Source: Streptomyces toyocaensis (lineage in GTDB: Bacteria > Actinomycetota > Actinomycetes > Streptomycetales > Streptomycetaceae). From it: DNA of 64,000 nt. Shown here piece by piece: positions 34,755 to 43,860 of the stretch (position 1 is the stretch's first letter; each line of letters opens with the position of its first letter). The stretch is taken from contig NZ_JFCB01000018.1 in NCBI RefSeq assembly GCF_000725125.1, positions 62,001-126,000 on the forward strand. The letters are read 5' to 3'. The notes below the pieces were generated by a model that was given only the letters and a program-made list of their open reading frames with translations, had not been told where the DNA came from and ran no database searches. The translations under genes were made by a program, and so were the position numbers.

Positions 34755-35237
34755 ATGACCGTCCGACCCGTGGTCAAGCGCACCGCCCGAGCCGTTCTGC
34801 TCGAGGGCGAGAACCTGATTCTGATCAAGCGCACCAAGCCGGGCATGGATCCCTACTGGGTCACCCCGGGCGGCGGGGTCGAGCCGGAGGACTCGACCGT
34901 CGTGGACGCCCTGCACCGGGAGGTGCACGAGGAGCTCGGCGCGAAGATCACCGATGTGGTGCCCTGCTTCGTCGACACCGTGGAGCACATCGGCGAGGAC
35001 GGCGGCGCCACCGGCGTGAAGGTGCAGCACTTCTTCGTGTGCCGCCTGGAATCGATGGATCCCTCCCTGCGGCACGGCCCGGAGGTCGACGAACCCGTCG
35101 GCGAGTACGAGATCGTCCGTGTGCCGTTCACCCGGGTCGGTATCGCCTCCGTCCATCTCGTGCCGCTGTCGCTGCGGCACTATCTGGACGGCAACATCGA
35201 AGGGGTACGCGCCATGCACGCCCCCGACCTGGGCTGA
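34755..35237 (+). CDS. NUDIX hydrolase
   Basis: 160 residues. Complete Nudix box GGGVEPEDSTVVDALHREVH then EELG, preceded by DPYWVTPGG. ATG start (MTVRPVVKRTARAVLLEGEN). Substrate unknown; the box is standard, unlike the one at 24885. Confidence 0.88.
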   Translation: MTVRPVVKRTARAVLLEGENLILIKRTKPGMDPYWVTPGGGVEPEDSTVVDALHREVHEELGAKITDVVPCFVDTVEHIGEDGGATGVKVQHFFVCRLESMDPSLRHGPEVDEPVGEYEIVRVPFTRVGIASVHLVPLSLRHYLDGNIEGVRAMHAPDLG

Positions 35238-35327
35238 CCCGCAGGCCGCGCGCAGATGGCCGAAAGCTCGGCCGATTCTGTGGAAACGGGTGGACGCCGA
35301 AGGCCCTCGTCGGACAGCCTGACCTGC

Positions 35328-36194
35328 GTGCCGACACCTTCCCTCGCCTCTCTGCCCATCCGCCGTCTGACGCTCCGCGACCTCACCGCCTGCGCCGACT
35401 TGTCCGAGGACCGGGGGTGGCCACGGGAGGAGCACAAGTGGGGTCTCCTTCTCGCGGCCGGAAAGGGGTACGGCATCGACGACCCCGGCGGCGGCCTGGT
35501 CACCGCGTGCGTCGTCACCGAGTACGGGCGGCGGGAGCAGCCCGACCTCGCGGCCATCGGCATGGTCCTGGTCGCCGAACGGCATGCGCGCCGGGGCGTG
35601 GGACGCCGGTTGATGCGTCACGTCGTCTCGACGATGGGCGTCACGCCCCTCACGCTGCACGCGACCCCCTTCGGCCGACCGCTGTACGAGGAGCTCGGGT
35701 TCAAGGTCACCGGCCGGGCCGAGATGGTGCGGGGCCACTTCGTCCCCTCGGGTGCCGGACCGGAGGTCGCCACGCGTGCCGCCACCGCGGAGGACCTCCC
35801 GGCGATCCTCCGGCTGGACGAGGAGGTGTTCGGGACGGACCGCACGCACATCGTCACCCGGCTGCCCGCCTTCGCCGATCAGTTGCGCGTCGCCGAGGAG
35901 GACGGGCGGATCATCGGGTACGCGGCGGCCTGGCCCAACATGGACACCCAGGTCGTGGGCCCATTGATCGCCCGTGACACCGCGACGGCCAAGGCCCTCG
36001 TCGCTTCCCTCGCGGCCCACACCGGCCGGCCCCTGCGCACCGACATCGATGTGCGGCACGCCGAGCTGCTCGACTGGGTGAAGGAGCACGGGCTGGCCTC
36101 CGTCGCGTGCAATGCCGTCATGACGTACGGGATCACGGAGCTGCCCGGGGACTGGAGCCGGCGGTTCGCCCCGGTGACGGTCGCGGCGGCCTGA
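35328..36194 (+). CDS. GNAT acetyltransferase, two-domain
   Basis: 288 residues. The first half carries an acetyl-CoA loop (ERHARRGVGRRLMRHVV) and PLYEELGF; a second, more diverged GNAT-like half follows (TAEDLPAILRLDEEVFGTD; GRIIGYAAAW). The GTG at 35328 begins just before the first fold; an upstream ATG would add an unconserved leader. Confidence 0.83.
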   Translation: MPTPSLASLPIRRLTLRDLTACADLSEDRGWPREEHKWGLLLAAGKGYGIDDPGGGLVTACVVTEYGRREQPDLAAIGMVLVAERHARRGVGRRLMRHVVSTMGVTPLTLHATPFGRPLYEELGFKVTGRAEMVRGHFVPSGAGPEVATRAATAEDLPAILRLDEEVFGTDRTHIVTRLPAFADQLRVAEEDGRIIGYAAAWPNMDTQVVGPLIARDTATAKALVASLAAHTGRPLRTDIDVRHAELLDWVKEHGLASVACNAVMTYGITELPGDWSRRFAPVTVAAA

Positions 36195-36280
36195 CAGCCG
36201 CACCCGCGCGCAGCGCGACGCCGGTCCCGAGAGTTCCCGACCGGTGCCGAGGCCGAACAGGATGAGCACATTTCATACGC

Positions 36281-36337
36281 GAGCACAATAATTGCAAACG
36301 CGGGCTATATGCAATCGCTCACTATTGCGAATGTGCT
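36281..36337. promoter_or_regulatory. Likely MarR operator/promoter region
   Basis: AT-rich stretch just before the MarR gene with nested inverted repeats: GAGCACA (36281) against TGTGCTC (36331), and ATTGCA (36291) against TGCAAT (36310). This is the layout expected for self-repression by a MarR dimer. Confidence 0.6.
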
Positions 36338-36377
36338 CTACCCTGATGGCAGCAGCTCCTGGACGGAAGAAACGCCC

Positions 36378-36842
36378 ATGACGGCCACGGACGCCGCGCT
36401 CACCGCCCTCGCTCAGGGCTGGTGCGCACTCTCCCTGCTGCACGGGAGGATCGAGGCCCACATCGAGCGCGCCCTTCAGACCCGGCACGACCTGAGCGTG
36501 CGGGAGTACTCCCTGCTCGACGTACTGAGCCGCCAGCATGACGGCGACGGTGGCCATCTCCAGATGAAGCAGGTCGCCGACGCGGTCGTGCTCAGCCAGA
36601 GCGCCACGACCCGCCTGGTCACCCGGCTCGAGGACCGGGGCCTGCTGGAGCGCTATCTGTGCCCGACCGACCGGCGCGGCATCTACACCAACGTCACCGA
36701 GTCGGGCCTCGAGCTCCTGAGGGAGGCACGGCCGACCAATGACACCGCCTTGCGCGAGGCCCTCGACGAGGCCGCGAAGAACCCGGAGCTGGCCCCGCTC
36801 GTCCGGACCGTGGAGACGCTGAGGGCGCCGGTGCCCGCATAG
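36378..36842 (+). CDS. MarR family transcriptional regulator
   Basis: 154 residues. Winged HTH core: VREYSLLDVLSRQ, LQMKQVADAVVLSQSATTRL, and the wing DRRGIYTNVTESG. The ATG at 36378 (MTATDAALTAL) follows a GGAAG ribosome site. It is nine bases before a GNAT gene and probably cotranscribed with it. Confidence 0.92.
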   Translation: MTATDAALTALAQGWCALSLLHGRIEAHIERALQTRHDLSVREYSLLDVLSRQHDGDGGHLQMKQVADAVVLSQSATTRLVTRLEDRGLLERYLCPTDRRGIYTNVTESGLELLREARPTNDTALREALDEAAKNPELAPLVRTVETLRAPVPA

Positions 36843-36851
36843 GGTGCCGGC

Positions 36852-37304
36852 ATGGAAGATCTTGAGATACGCGGCGCGGCCGCCGGCGACCTTCCCGCGA
36901 TCGTCGGCATGCTCGCGGACGACCCCCTGGGCGCCCAGCGTGAGTCCCCGGACGACCTCCGTCCGTACCGGGCCGCGATGGAACGGCTCGCCACCGATCC
37001 GAACCAGCACCTGGTCGTCGCGGTCCGCGAGGGGCGCGTCGTCGGCACACTGCAGCTCACGATCGTTCCGGGGCTGTCCCGGCGTGGCTCCACCAGGTCG
37101 ATCATCGAAGGGGTCCGCATCCACGCGGACGAGCGCGGCAGCGGCCTGGGCAGCCGGCTCATCGAGTGGGCGATCGACACCTCCCGCCGCGAGGGTTGCC
37201 GACTGGTCCAGCTGACCTCCGACAACACCCGCACCGACGCCCACCGGTTCTATGAACGCCTCGGCTTCACGGCCTCCCACGTGGGCTTCAAGCTGTCCCT
37301 CTGA
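36852..37304 (+). CDS. GNAT family acetyltransferase
   Basis: 150 residues. The acetyl-CoA motif IHADERGSGLGSRLIEWAI and the terminal AHRFYERLGF are typical. Follows the MarR gene closely; the regulator and enzyme may form a small detoxification unit, which is inference. Confidence 0.9.
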   Translation: MEDLEIRGAAAGDLPAIVGMLADDPLGAQRESPDDLRPYRAAMERLATDPNQHLVVAVREGRVVGTLQLTIVPGLSRRGSTRSIIEGVRIHADERGSGLGSRLIEWAIDTSRREGCRLVQLTSDNTRTDAHRFYERLGFTASHVGFKLSL

Positions 37305-37322
37305 CGAAGCGCTCGGGGTCGT

Positions 37323-37336
37323 GTTTCACGTGGAAC
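37323..37336. other. parS site inside a convergent terminator palindrome
   Basis: GTTTCACGTGGAAC, at the centre of a 32-base inverted repeat (37314-37345, 14 of 16 pairs) between two convergent genes. The repeat could also act as a bidirectional terminator. Confidence 0.82.
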
Positions 37337-37369
37337 ATGACCCCGCACCCGCTCACCCGAGGCCGATGG

Positions 37370-38755
37370 TCAGCCGATGCCGCGCCACCCCTCGGAGTCC
37401 ACTCCGCCCGGCACGGGAGCTCCCTCGTCATACGGCCGGCGCGTGAACACGAAGGACCCCAGGTCGAGATGGCTCACCTCCCCGTCCGGTCGCCGCACGG
37501 GCCGCAGGATTTCTCCGGCGTAGTAGCCCTCCAGCCCCACCCAGGTGCCGTCCCCGTTCGAGCGGAAGCGTGAGCGCCGGCCGTTGCCGGACAGTGGCTC
37601 CAGCGAGACGATCCCGTCGGCCGACAGCCGCAGCGCGAAGGCGTACGTCCCCCAGTACCACTCACCCGCCAGTTCCAGTACCGCGGGATCGGCCTGCCGC
37701 AGCGGCTGCCACGGCTCGGGGACACGTGGTTCCGCCTCGGCGACGATCCGCACCAGATCGGCGGCGACCGAGAACGGCGCGGGACCAGAGGTGCAGTTGG
37801 CCAGGACCACCGCGCCCACGTCGTCCGCCACGCCCATCGCGACGCAGGCGAGGAAGCCCGGAAGCGAACCGGTGTGACCCCAGAGAGCACGCCCGTGCTG
37901 GTGGCGGAGCTCCATGCCCAGGCCGTACGTATAGCCGTCGGCGACGTCCGCCGCCTCCACCGGTGTCGCCGGCGTCCTCATCTCCCGCACCGACTCGGCG
38001 CTCAGTACTCGCTCGTCCCCCTCGGCCAGGAAGGCCACGAAGCGCGCCAGGTCCCGTGTCGTCGACCACAGTTGGCCGGCGGGCGCCATCAGCCCGAGAT
38101 CCTCCAGGGGCTCGGGCAGCATCACATCCGCCCACGGATGCACCGCCCAGCCGCCGGCGTGCGGCGCCTCCGGTCGCGCACTCGTACGGCGCAGACCCAA
38201 GGGCTCGAGCACCTCCCGCCGCAGCACCTCCTCCCACGGGGCACCCCGCAGTTCCTCGACGAGGGCGCCCAGCACCGCGTATCCGGGGTTCGAGTAGTGG
38301 AACCGCCTGCCCCTGGGGTGCAGCAACGGCCGTTCGCCCAGCAGGTCGGCCAAGCCGGGCCGCAGGGTGCCGGGAGTCCGCTCCCACCAGGGGCCGGGCG
38401 TCTCGGCGGCCAGCCCACCGCTGTGCGAGAGCAGCTCGGCAATGGTCGCCTCGCCCACTCCGGTGCCCGGCAGGTGTTTGTCCAGCGGGTCGGAGAGGTC
38501 CAGCGCCCCCTCGTCGCGCAGCCGGAGCACCAGAACGGCGGTGAACGTCTTGGTGATCGAACCGACCCGGTACTGCACGTTCTCGTCCGGGCCATGGCAC
38601 GCAGCCGAGGTCCGTGCTCCCGTCCACACGGTCCTGCCGCCCCGCACCACGGCCGCGACGAGCGACGGCGCACGCCCTTCGGCCTGGGCGACGGCGATGC
38701 GGTGCAGCAGGGCGCGCCGCGTCCCGGGCAGCAGTTCTTCCTCAGATGTCGTCAT
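37370..38755 (-). CDS. Serine hydrolase, beta-lactamase/class C PBP fold
   Basis: 461 residues. Active-site SxxK in GSITKTF (near residue 70), the Tyr-x-Asn in YSNPGYAVLG, and HTG in LWGHTGSLPGF are complete. There is no signal peptide, so it is probably cytoplasmic, an esterase or peptidase rather than a resistance beta-lactamase. A C-terminal domain of about 100 residues follows. Confidence 0.88.
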   Translation of the reverse strand: MTTSEEELLPGTRRALLHRIAVAQAEGRAPSLVAAVVRGGRTVWTGARTSAACHGPDENVQYRVGSITKTFTAVLVLRLRDEGALDLSDPLDKHLPGTGVGEATIAELLSHSGGLAAETPGPWWERTPGTLRPGLADLLGERPLLHPRGRRFHYSNPGYAVLGALVEELRGAPWEEVLRREVLEPLGLRRTSARPEAPHAGGWAVHPWADVMLPEPLEDLGLMAPAGQLWSTTRDLARFVAFLAEGDERVLSAESVREMRTPATPVEAADVADGYTYGLGMELRHQHGRALWGHTGSLPGFLACVAMGVADDVGAVVLANCTSGPAPFSVAADLVRIVAEAEPRVPEPWQPLRQADPAVLELAGEWYWGTYAFALRLSADGIVSLEPLSGNGRRSRFRSNGDGTWVGLEGYYAGEILRPVRRPDGEVSHLDLGSFVFTRRPYDEGAPVPGGVDSEGWRGIG

Positions 38756-38803
38756 GCCCTCAGTCCAGCACGCCTGCAGGACGAGGGACGGTGGTACGGC
38801 TGA

Positions 38804-40282
38804 TCAGGTCTGCGCCATGTCCACGAAGCGCGAGTAGTGGCCCTGGAAGGCGACCGTGATCGTCGCCGTCGGACCGTTTCGGTGCTTCGCCACGATGAGG
38901 TCGGCCTCGCCCGCCCGAGGGGACTCCTTCTCGTAGGCGTCCTCGCGGTGCAGCAGGATGACCATGTCGGCGTCCTGCTCGATGGATCCGGACTCACGCA
39001 GGTCGGAGACCATCGGCTTCTTGTCGGTGCGCTGCTCCGGGCCACGGTTCAGCTGGGAGAGCGCGATGACCGGGATCTCCAGCTCCTTGGCGAGCAACTT
39101 GAGGTTTCGGGACATGTCCGAGACCTCCTGCTGCCGGCTCTCGGCACGCTTGGAACCGCCGGACTGCATCAGCTGGAGGTAGTCGATGACGACCAGCTTC
39201 AGATCGTTGCGCTGCTTCAGACGACGGCACTTGGCGCGGATCTCCATCATCGACAGGTTCGGGGAATCGTCGATGTAGAGCGGTGCCGCCGAGACGTCCG
39301 GCATCCGGCGTGCCAGGCGCGTCCAGTCCTCGTCGGTCATCGTTCCGGAACGCATGTGGTGCAGCGCGACGCGCGCCTCCGCAGAGAGCAGACGCATCGC
39401 GATCTCGTTGCGTCCCATCTCGAGCGAGAAGATGACGCTGGGCAGGTTGTTCTTGATGGACGCCGCCCGCGCGAAGTCCAGGGCGAGCGTCGACTTGCCC
39501 ATCGCGGGACGAGCGGCGATGACGATCATCTGTCCCGGGTGGAGACCGTTGGTGAGTGAGTCGAAGTCGGTGAACCCGGTGGGTACTCCGGTCATCTCGC
39601 CGCTACGGGACCCGATCGCCTCGATCTCGTCGAGGGCGCCCTCCATGATGTCGCCGAGCGGCAGATAGTCCTCGCTCGTGCGCTGTTCGGTGACGGCATA
39701 GATCTCCGCCTGCGCACGGTTGACGATCTCGTCCACGTCGTCGTCGGCCGCGTATCCCATCTGGGTGATGCGCGTACCGGCCTCCACCAGACGGCGCAGC
39801 ACGGCGCGCTCATGCACGATCTCGGCGTAGTACGCCGCGTTCGCCGCGGTGGGGACCGTCTGGACGAGGGTGTGAAGGTAGGAGGCCCCGCCGACCTTGT
39901 TGATCTCGCCACGCTTGGTCAGCTCCGCGGCGATCGTGATGGGGTCGGCCGGCTCACCCTTGGCGTAGACGTCGAGGATCGCGGTGTAGACGGTTTCGTG
40001 GGCCGGCTTGTAGAAGTCGTGGCCCTTGAGGATCTCGACGACGTCGGCGATGGCGTCCTTGGACAGCAGCATGCCGCCCAGGACCGACTGCTCGGCGTCG
40101 AGATCCTGGGGCGGCACCCTCTCGAACGCGGAGCCCCCACCGTCCCATCCGCCGCCCTCCGGGCCGCGGTCGTGCTGCTCGTCGCGGCCCCGGCCGCGGT
40201 CCTCACGCCGGCGGGAGGCGGGCAGACGATCACTGGGACCGCTGTCGGCCCACGGGTCGTCCAAGGGCTCGGAAATGCTCAC
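38804..40282 (-). CDS. dnaB: Replicative DNA helicase DnaB
   Basis: 492 residues. An acidic, disordered-looking N-terminus of about 50 residues precedes the N-terminal domain (PPQDLDAEQSVLGGMLLSKD) and a RecA-type motor with Walker A ARPAMGKST, Walker B VVIDYLQLM and SQLNRGPE. It unwinds DNA at the fork and loads at oriC. No intein. The GTG at 40282 has GGAGG just upstream. The large upstream gap contains several DnaA-box-like sites. Confidence 0.97.
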   Translation of the reverse strand: MSISEPLDDPWADSGPSDRLPASRRREDRGRGRDEQHDRGPEGGGWDGGGSAFERVPPQDLDAEQSVLGGMLLSKDAIADVVEILKGHDFYKPAHETVYTAILDVYAKGEPADPITIAAELTKRGEINKVGGASYLHTLVQTVPTAANAAYYAEIVHERAVLRRLVEAGTRITQMGYAADDDVDEIVNRAQAEIYAVTEQRTSEDYLPLGDIMEGALDEIEAIGSRSGEMTGVPTGFTDFDSLTNGLHPGQMIVIAARPAMGKSTLALDFARAASIKNNLPSVIFSLEMGRNEIAMRLLSAEARVALHHMRSGTMTDEDWTRLARRMPDVSAAPLYIDDSPNLSMMEIRAKCRRLKQRNDLKLVVIDYLQLMQSGGSKRAESRQQEVSDMSRNLKLLAKELEIPVIALSQLNRGPEQRTDKKPMVSDLRESGSIEQDADMVILLHREDAYEKESPRAGEADLIVAKHRNGPTATITVAFQGHYSRFVDMAQT

Positions 40283-40741
40283 CGAGCCACCTCCTCCCGT
40301 CCGCCGAGCGGACCTCGCCGTGCCTCTCTGTTCTACGGCACGGCACTGACAAATAAGAGGCCCAACTCCGTTTGTCGCGCGCCGGATTTGTGGCTTTTCT
40401 GAAACCGGCGGACGGAGCGGGCGCCGGACCACCGTAGGCCCGTCGGCAGCGTCAGCCAATCTGGTTATCCACAGGCCATGTGGACGACGGGCCCAATGCT
40501 GTGGAGAACTCCGGGAAACCTGTGCACGAGACGGTGGACAGCCCTGTGAACAAGCCCGGAACTCACCTAGGGCGGCGCTCCTGACCTGCATGTTTACCAT
40601 CCACCGGCTGTGCAGAAGAAAAACTTTCCCGGTCGGATCAAGATCGCTTCATGCGGTGTACGCAAGCCCACACCCTGCGCCACTAAGTAAGGGCCAGTCA
40701 TGCTTTGCACTTCTTACCTGTGGACGATTAGATTGGTGCAC
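40283..40741. promoter_or_regulatory. 459-base divergent region with DnaA-box-like sites
   Basis: Between dnaB and the MATE gene. Contains a perfect TTATCCACA (40465-40473) and, on the reverse strand, TCGTCCACA (40479-40487 and 40719-40727) and TTCTCCACA (40500-40508). Promoters of both genes must lie here. No other gene was seen. Confidence 0.55.
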
Positions 40742-42079
40742 ATGACACAGGCCCCCGCGCGCCGCGGAGCAACTCGACGGCAGCACGACCGAGAGATCGT
40801 CATGCTGGCGGTTCCGGCCTTCGGCGCCCTCGTCGCCGAGCCGCTGTTCGTCATGGCGGACAGCGCCATCGTCGGCCATCTCGGAACCGCACAACTCGCC
40901 GGGCTCGGCGTCGCGTCGGCTCTCCTGATGACCGCCGTCAGCGTCTTCGTCTTCCTGGCCTACGCAACCACGGCCGCCGTCGCCCGACGTGTGGGAGCAG
41001 GGGACCTCCCGTCGGCCATCCGCCAAGGCATGGACGGTATCTGGCTGGCGCTGCTCCTCGGTGCTGTCGTCCTGGCCGTCGTCCTGCCCACAGCACCCGC
41101 CCTCGTGAACATCTTCGGTGCCTCCGACACTGCGGCCCCCTACGCGACGACGTATCTCCGGATCTCCACGCTCGGCATACCGGCCATGCTCGTGGTGCTC
41201 GCCGCGACCGGTGTCCTGCGCGGACTCCAGAACACCAAGACACCTCTCTACGTGGCGATCGCCGGCTTCGTCGCCAACGCCGTACTCAATGTCGCCCTGG
41301 TCTATGGCGCCGACCTGGGTATCGCGGGCTCCGCCTGGGGCACCGTCATCGCGCAATGGGGCATGGCCGCGGTCTACCTCACCGTGGTGCTCCGCGGAGC
41401 ACGCAGGCACGGGGCATCCCTGCGCCCGGACGCCGCCGGCATCAGGGCCTCGGCTCAGGCAGGTGTCCCGCTGCTGGTGCGCACCCTCTCTCTTCGCGCC
41501 ATCCTGATGATCGCGACGGCCGTCGCCGCCCGCCTGGGCGACTCCGACATCGCGGCGCACCAGATCATCCTTTCCCTGTGGAGCCTGCTGGCGTTCGCAT
41601 TGGACGCCATCGCCATCGCCGGGCAGGCCATCATCGGGCGCTATCTCGGGGCCGGCGACGCCCTGGGGGCCCGCCAGGCATGCCGTCGTATGGTCGAGTG
41701 GGGTATCGCGGTCGGTGTTGTCCTCGGCGTCCTGGTGATACTCGCCCGGCCGGTCTTCCTGCCCCTGTTCACCAGCGACGCCACGGTCACGGACGCGGCG
41801 CTGCCCGCACTGGTACTCGTGGCACTGTCACAACCGATCTGCGGCATCGTCTTCGTCCTGGACGGCGTGCTGATGGGCGCGGGAGACGGACCGTATCTGG
41901 CCTGGGCGATGCTGCTGACCCTTGCGGTGTTCACTCCGGCCGCCCTCCTGGTCCCCGCATTCGACGGCGGGCTCACCGCCCTGTGGGCCACGATGACCCT
42001 GATGATGACCGTACGCATGCTGACCCTGTGGGTGCGTACCCGTTCGGGCCGCTGGATCGTCACGGGCGCGGCACGCTGA
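40742..42079 (+). CDS. MATE family efflux transporter
   Basis: 445 residues with twelve predicted membrane segments. DinF-like start (LAVPAFGALVAEPLFVMADS), AIVGHLGTAQLAGLG, and the mid-protein repeat VRTLSLRAILMIATA. Members exchange H+ or Na+ for cationic drugs or metabolites. The ATG at 40742 lies 42 bases inside a longer frame; it was chosen as the family-conserved start. Confidence 0.9.
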   Translation: MTQAPARRGATRRQHDREIVMLAVPAFGALVAEPLFVMADSAIVGHLGTAQLAGLGVASALLMTAVSVFVFLAYATTAAVARRVGAGDLPSAIRQGMDGIWLALLLGAVVLAVVLPTAPALVNIFGASDTAAPYATTYLRISTLGIPAMLVVLAATGVLRGLQNTKTPLYVAIAGFVANAVLNVALVYGADLGIAGSAWGTVIAQWGMAAVYLTVVLRGARRHGASLRPDAAGIRASAQAGVPLLVRTLSLRAILMIATAVAARLGDSDIAAHQIILSLWSLLAFALDAIAIAGQAIIGRYLGAGDALGARQACRRMVEWGIAVGVVLGVLVILARPVFLPLFTSDATVTDAALPALVLVALSQPICGIVFVLDGVLMGAGDGPYLAWAMLLTLAVFTPAALLVPAFDGGLTALWATMTLMMTVRMLTLWVRTRSGRWIVTGAAR

Positions 42080-42081
42080 CT

Positions 42082-42095
42082 GTTTCACGTGAAAC
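42082..42095. other. parS site
   Basis: Perfect GTTTCACGTGAAAC, three bases after the MATE gene stop and next to the terminator, in a convergent gap. Confidence 0.9.
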
Positions 42096-42100
42096 ACGGC

Positions 42101-42136
42101 CATGGGGGCCGCATCCCGAAGGATGCGGCCCCCATG
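42101..42136. terminator. Bidirectional terminator between MATE gene and rplI
   Basis: Perfect 16-bp stem (CATGGGGGCCGCATCC and complement) with a CGAA loop. Confidence 0.88.
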
Positions 42137-42160
42137 CTCACTGCTTCAGCGAGTCGGCAT

Positions 42161-42607
42161 TCAGCCGGCGACGACCTCGATGTTGACCTTGGCGGCAACC
42201 TCGGGGTGCAGACGCACGGACGTCTCGTGGGCGCCCAGCGTCTTGATCGGCGTACCCAGCTCGATACGGCGCTTGTCGACCTCGGGACCACCGGCGGCCT
42301 TGATCGCGGAAGCGATGTCGGCCGGGGTGACGGAACCGAAGAGACGACCGGCGTCGCCGGAGCGGACGGCCAGGCGGACCTTGACGCCCTCGAGCTGAGC
42401 CTTCACCTGGTTGGCCTGCTCGATGGTCTGGATCTCGTGGATCTTGCGAGCACGACGGATCTGCTCGACGTCCTTCTCGCCACCCTTGGTCCAGCGGATC
42501 GCGAGCTTCCGCGGAACCAGGTAGTTGCGAGCGTAACCGTCCTTGACGTCGACGACGTCGCCCGCGGCACCGAGACCGGAGACCTCGTGGGTGAGGATGA
42601 TCTTCAT
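42161..42607 (-). CDS. rplI: 50S ribosomal protein L9
   Basis: 148 residues. The N-terminal domain (MKIILTHEVSGLGAAGDVVD; GYARNYLVPRKLA) and C-terminal domain are both present at family length. Last gene of rpsF-ssb-rpsR-rplI, 18 bases after rpsR. Confidence 0.98.
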   Translation of the reverse strand: MKIILTHEVSGLGAAGDVVDVKDGYARNYLVPRKLAIRWTKGGEKDVEQIRRARKIHEIQTIEQANQVKAQLEGVKVRLAVRSGDAGRLFGSVTPADIASAIKAAGGPEVDKRRIELGTPIKTLGAHETSVRLHPEVAAKVNIEVVAG

Positions 42608-42625
42608 GAGTCGGTCACCCTTCCC

Positions 42626-42862
42626 TTATCGCGCGGTGGAGGTGTAGGGCAGCAGCGCCATCTCACGGCTGTTCTTGACGGCCGTGGCGACGTCACGCTG
42701 GTGCTGCGTGCAGTTGCCGGTCACGCGGCGGGCACGGATCTTGCCGCGGTCGGAAATGAACTTCCGCAGCATGTTCGTGTCCTTGTAGTCCACGTACGTG
42801 ACCTTGTCCTTGCAGAATGCGCAGACCTTCTTCTTAGGCTTGCGCACAGGCGGCTTCGCCAT
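42626..42862 (-). CDS. rpsR: 30S ribosomal protein S18
   Basis: 78 residues. The CAFCKD motif with paired Cys (plus a CTQHQR further on) indicates the zinc-binding (C+) type. Streptomyces usually has a second, C- copy elsewhere. Starts 42 bases after ssb. Confidence 0.97.
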   Translation of the reverse strand: MAKPPVRKPKKKVCAFCKDKVTYVDYKDTNMLRKFISDRGKIRARRVTGNCTQHQRDVATAVKNSREMALLPYTSTAR

Positions 42863-42904
42863 GGTGTTTCTCCTGTGTGATCAAGAAGTGTGGGTACGGC
42901 CCGC

Positions 42905-43492
42905 CTAGAAGGGGGGCTCGTCCGAGTAGCCGCCGCCGCTGCTGCCGCCGGAGCCACCGCCCCAGCCACCGCCGCCGCCCTGCTGGCCACCAGCGGGAGC
43001 GCCGGTCGCCCACGGGTCGTCGGCGGGAGCGCCGCCGCCCTGCTGGCCGCCGCCGGGACCGCCGCCCCAGCCGCCGCCGCCCTGGCCGCCGCCGCCACCG
43101 CCGCCGTAGCCACCCTGACCACCGCGGCCGGTGGTCTTGGTGACCTTGGCCGTGGCGTTGCGCAGGCTGGCGCCGACTTCCTCGACGTCCAGTTCGTAGA
43201 CCGTGCGCTTGACGCCCTCACGGTCCTCGTAGGACCGCTGCTTCAGCCGGCCCTGCACGATGACGCGCATGCCTCGCTGGAGCGACTCGGCGACGTTCTC
43301 CGCCGCCTGGCGCCAGACCGAGCAGGTCAGGAACAGGCTCTCGCCGTCCTTCCACTCGTTCGTCTGGCGGTCGAAGGTGCGGGGGGTCGACGCGACACGG
43401 AACTTCGCGACGGCCGCACCGGACGGGGTGAAGCGCAGCTCGGGGTCATCGACAAGATTGCCGACGACCGTGATGACGGTCTCGCCTGCCAT
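42905..43492 (-). CDS. ssb: Single-stranded DNA-binding protein
   Basis: 195 residues. OB-fold (MAGETVITVVGNLVDDPELR; VIVQGRLKQRSYEDREGVKR), then a long Gly-rich tail (about 120-185) and the acidic tip SDEPPF that recruits partner proteins. This is the essential copy by location in the rpsF operon. Confidence 0.97.
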   Translation of the reverse strand: MAGETVITVVGNLVDDPELRFTPSGAAVAKFRVASTPRTFDRQTNEWKDGESLFLTCSVWRQAAENVAESLQRGMRVIVQGRLKQRSYEDREGVKRTVYELDVEEVGASLRNATAKVTKTTGRGGQGGYGGGGGGGQGGGGWGGGPGGGQQGGGAPADDPWATGAPAGGQQGGGGGWGGGSGGSSGGGYSDEPPF

Positions 43493-43569
43493 GGGGGAAC
43501 CTCTCGGCGGGTTTGCTGCTGGCTGCTGGTGCTGCTACTCGAATCCCGAGATCAGCTGAGCGGAAGAGC

Positions 43570-43860
43570 TCAGTGGGTCTCGGGGCGGAGGACCTTGGTC
43601 CGGAGGACCGACTCGTTCAGGTTCATCTGGCGGTCGAGCTCCTTGACGACCGCAGGCTCGGCCTGCAGGTCGATGACCGAGTAGATGCCCTCGGGCTTCT
43701 TCTTGATCTCGTACGAGAGACGACGACGGCCCCAGGTGTCGACCTTCTCGACCTTTCCGCCGCCGTCACGGACGACAGAGAGGAAGTTCTCGATCAGCGG
43801 GGAGACAGCGCGCTCCTCGAGATCGGGGTCGAGGATGACCATCACCTCGTAGTGACGCAT
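43570..43860 (-). CDS. rpsF: 30S ribosomal protein S6
   Basis: 96 residues: MRHYEVMVILDPDLEERAV and WGRRRLSYEIKKKPEGIY are conserved. The ATG at 43860 has AAAGGAGGTGGG ahead of it. First gene of the ribosomal/SSB operon. Confidence 0.97.
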   Translation of the reverse strand: MRHYEVMVILDPDLEERAVSPLIENFLSVVRDGGGKVEKVDTWGRRRLSYEIKKKPEGIYSVIDLQAEPAVVKELDRQMNLNESVLRTKVLRPETH

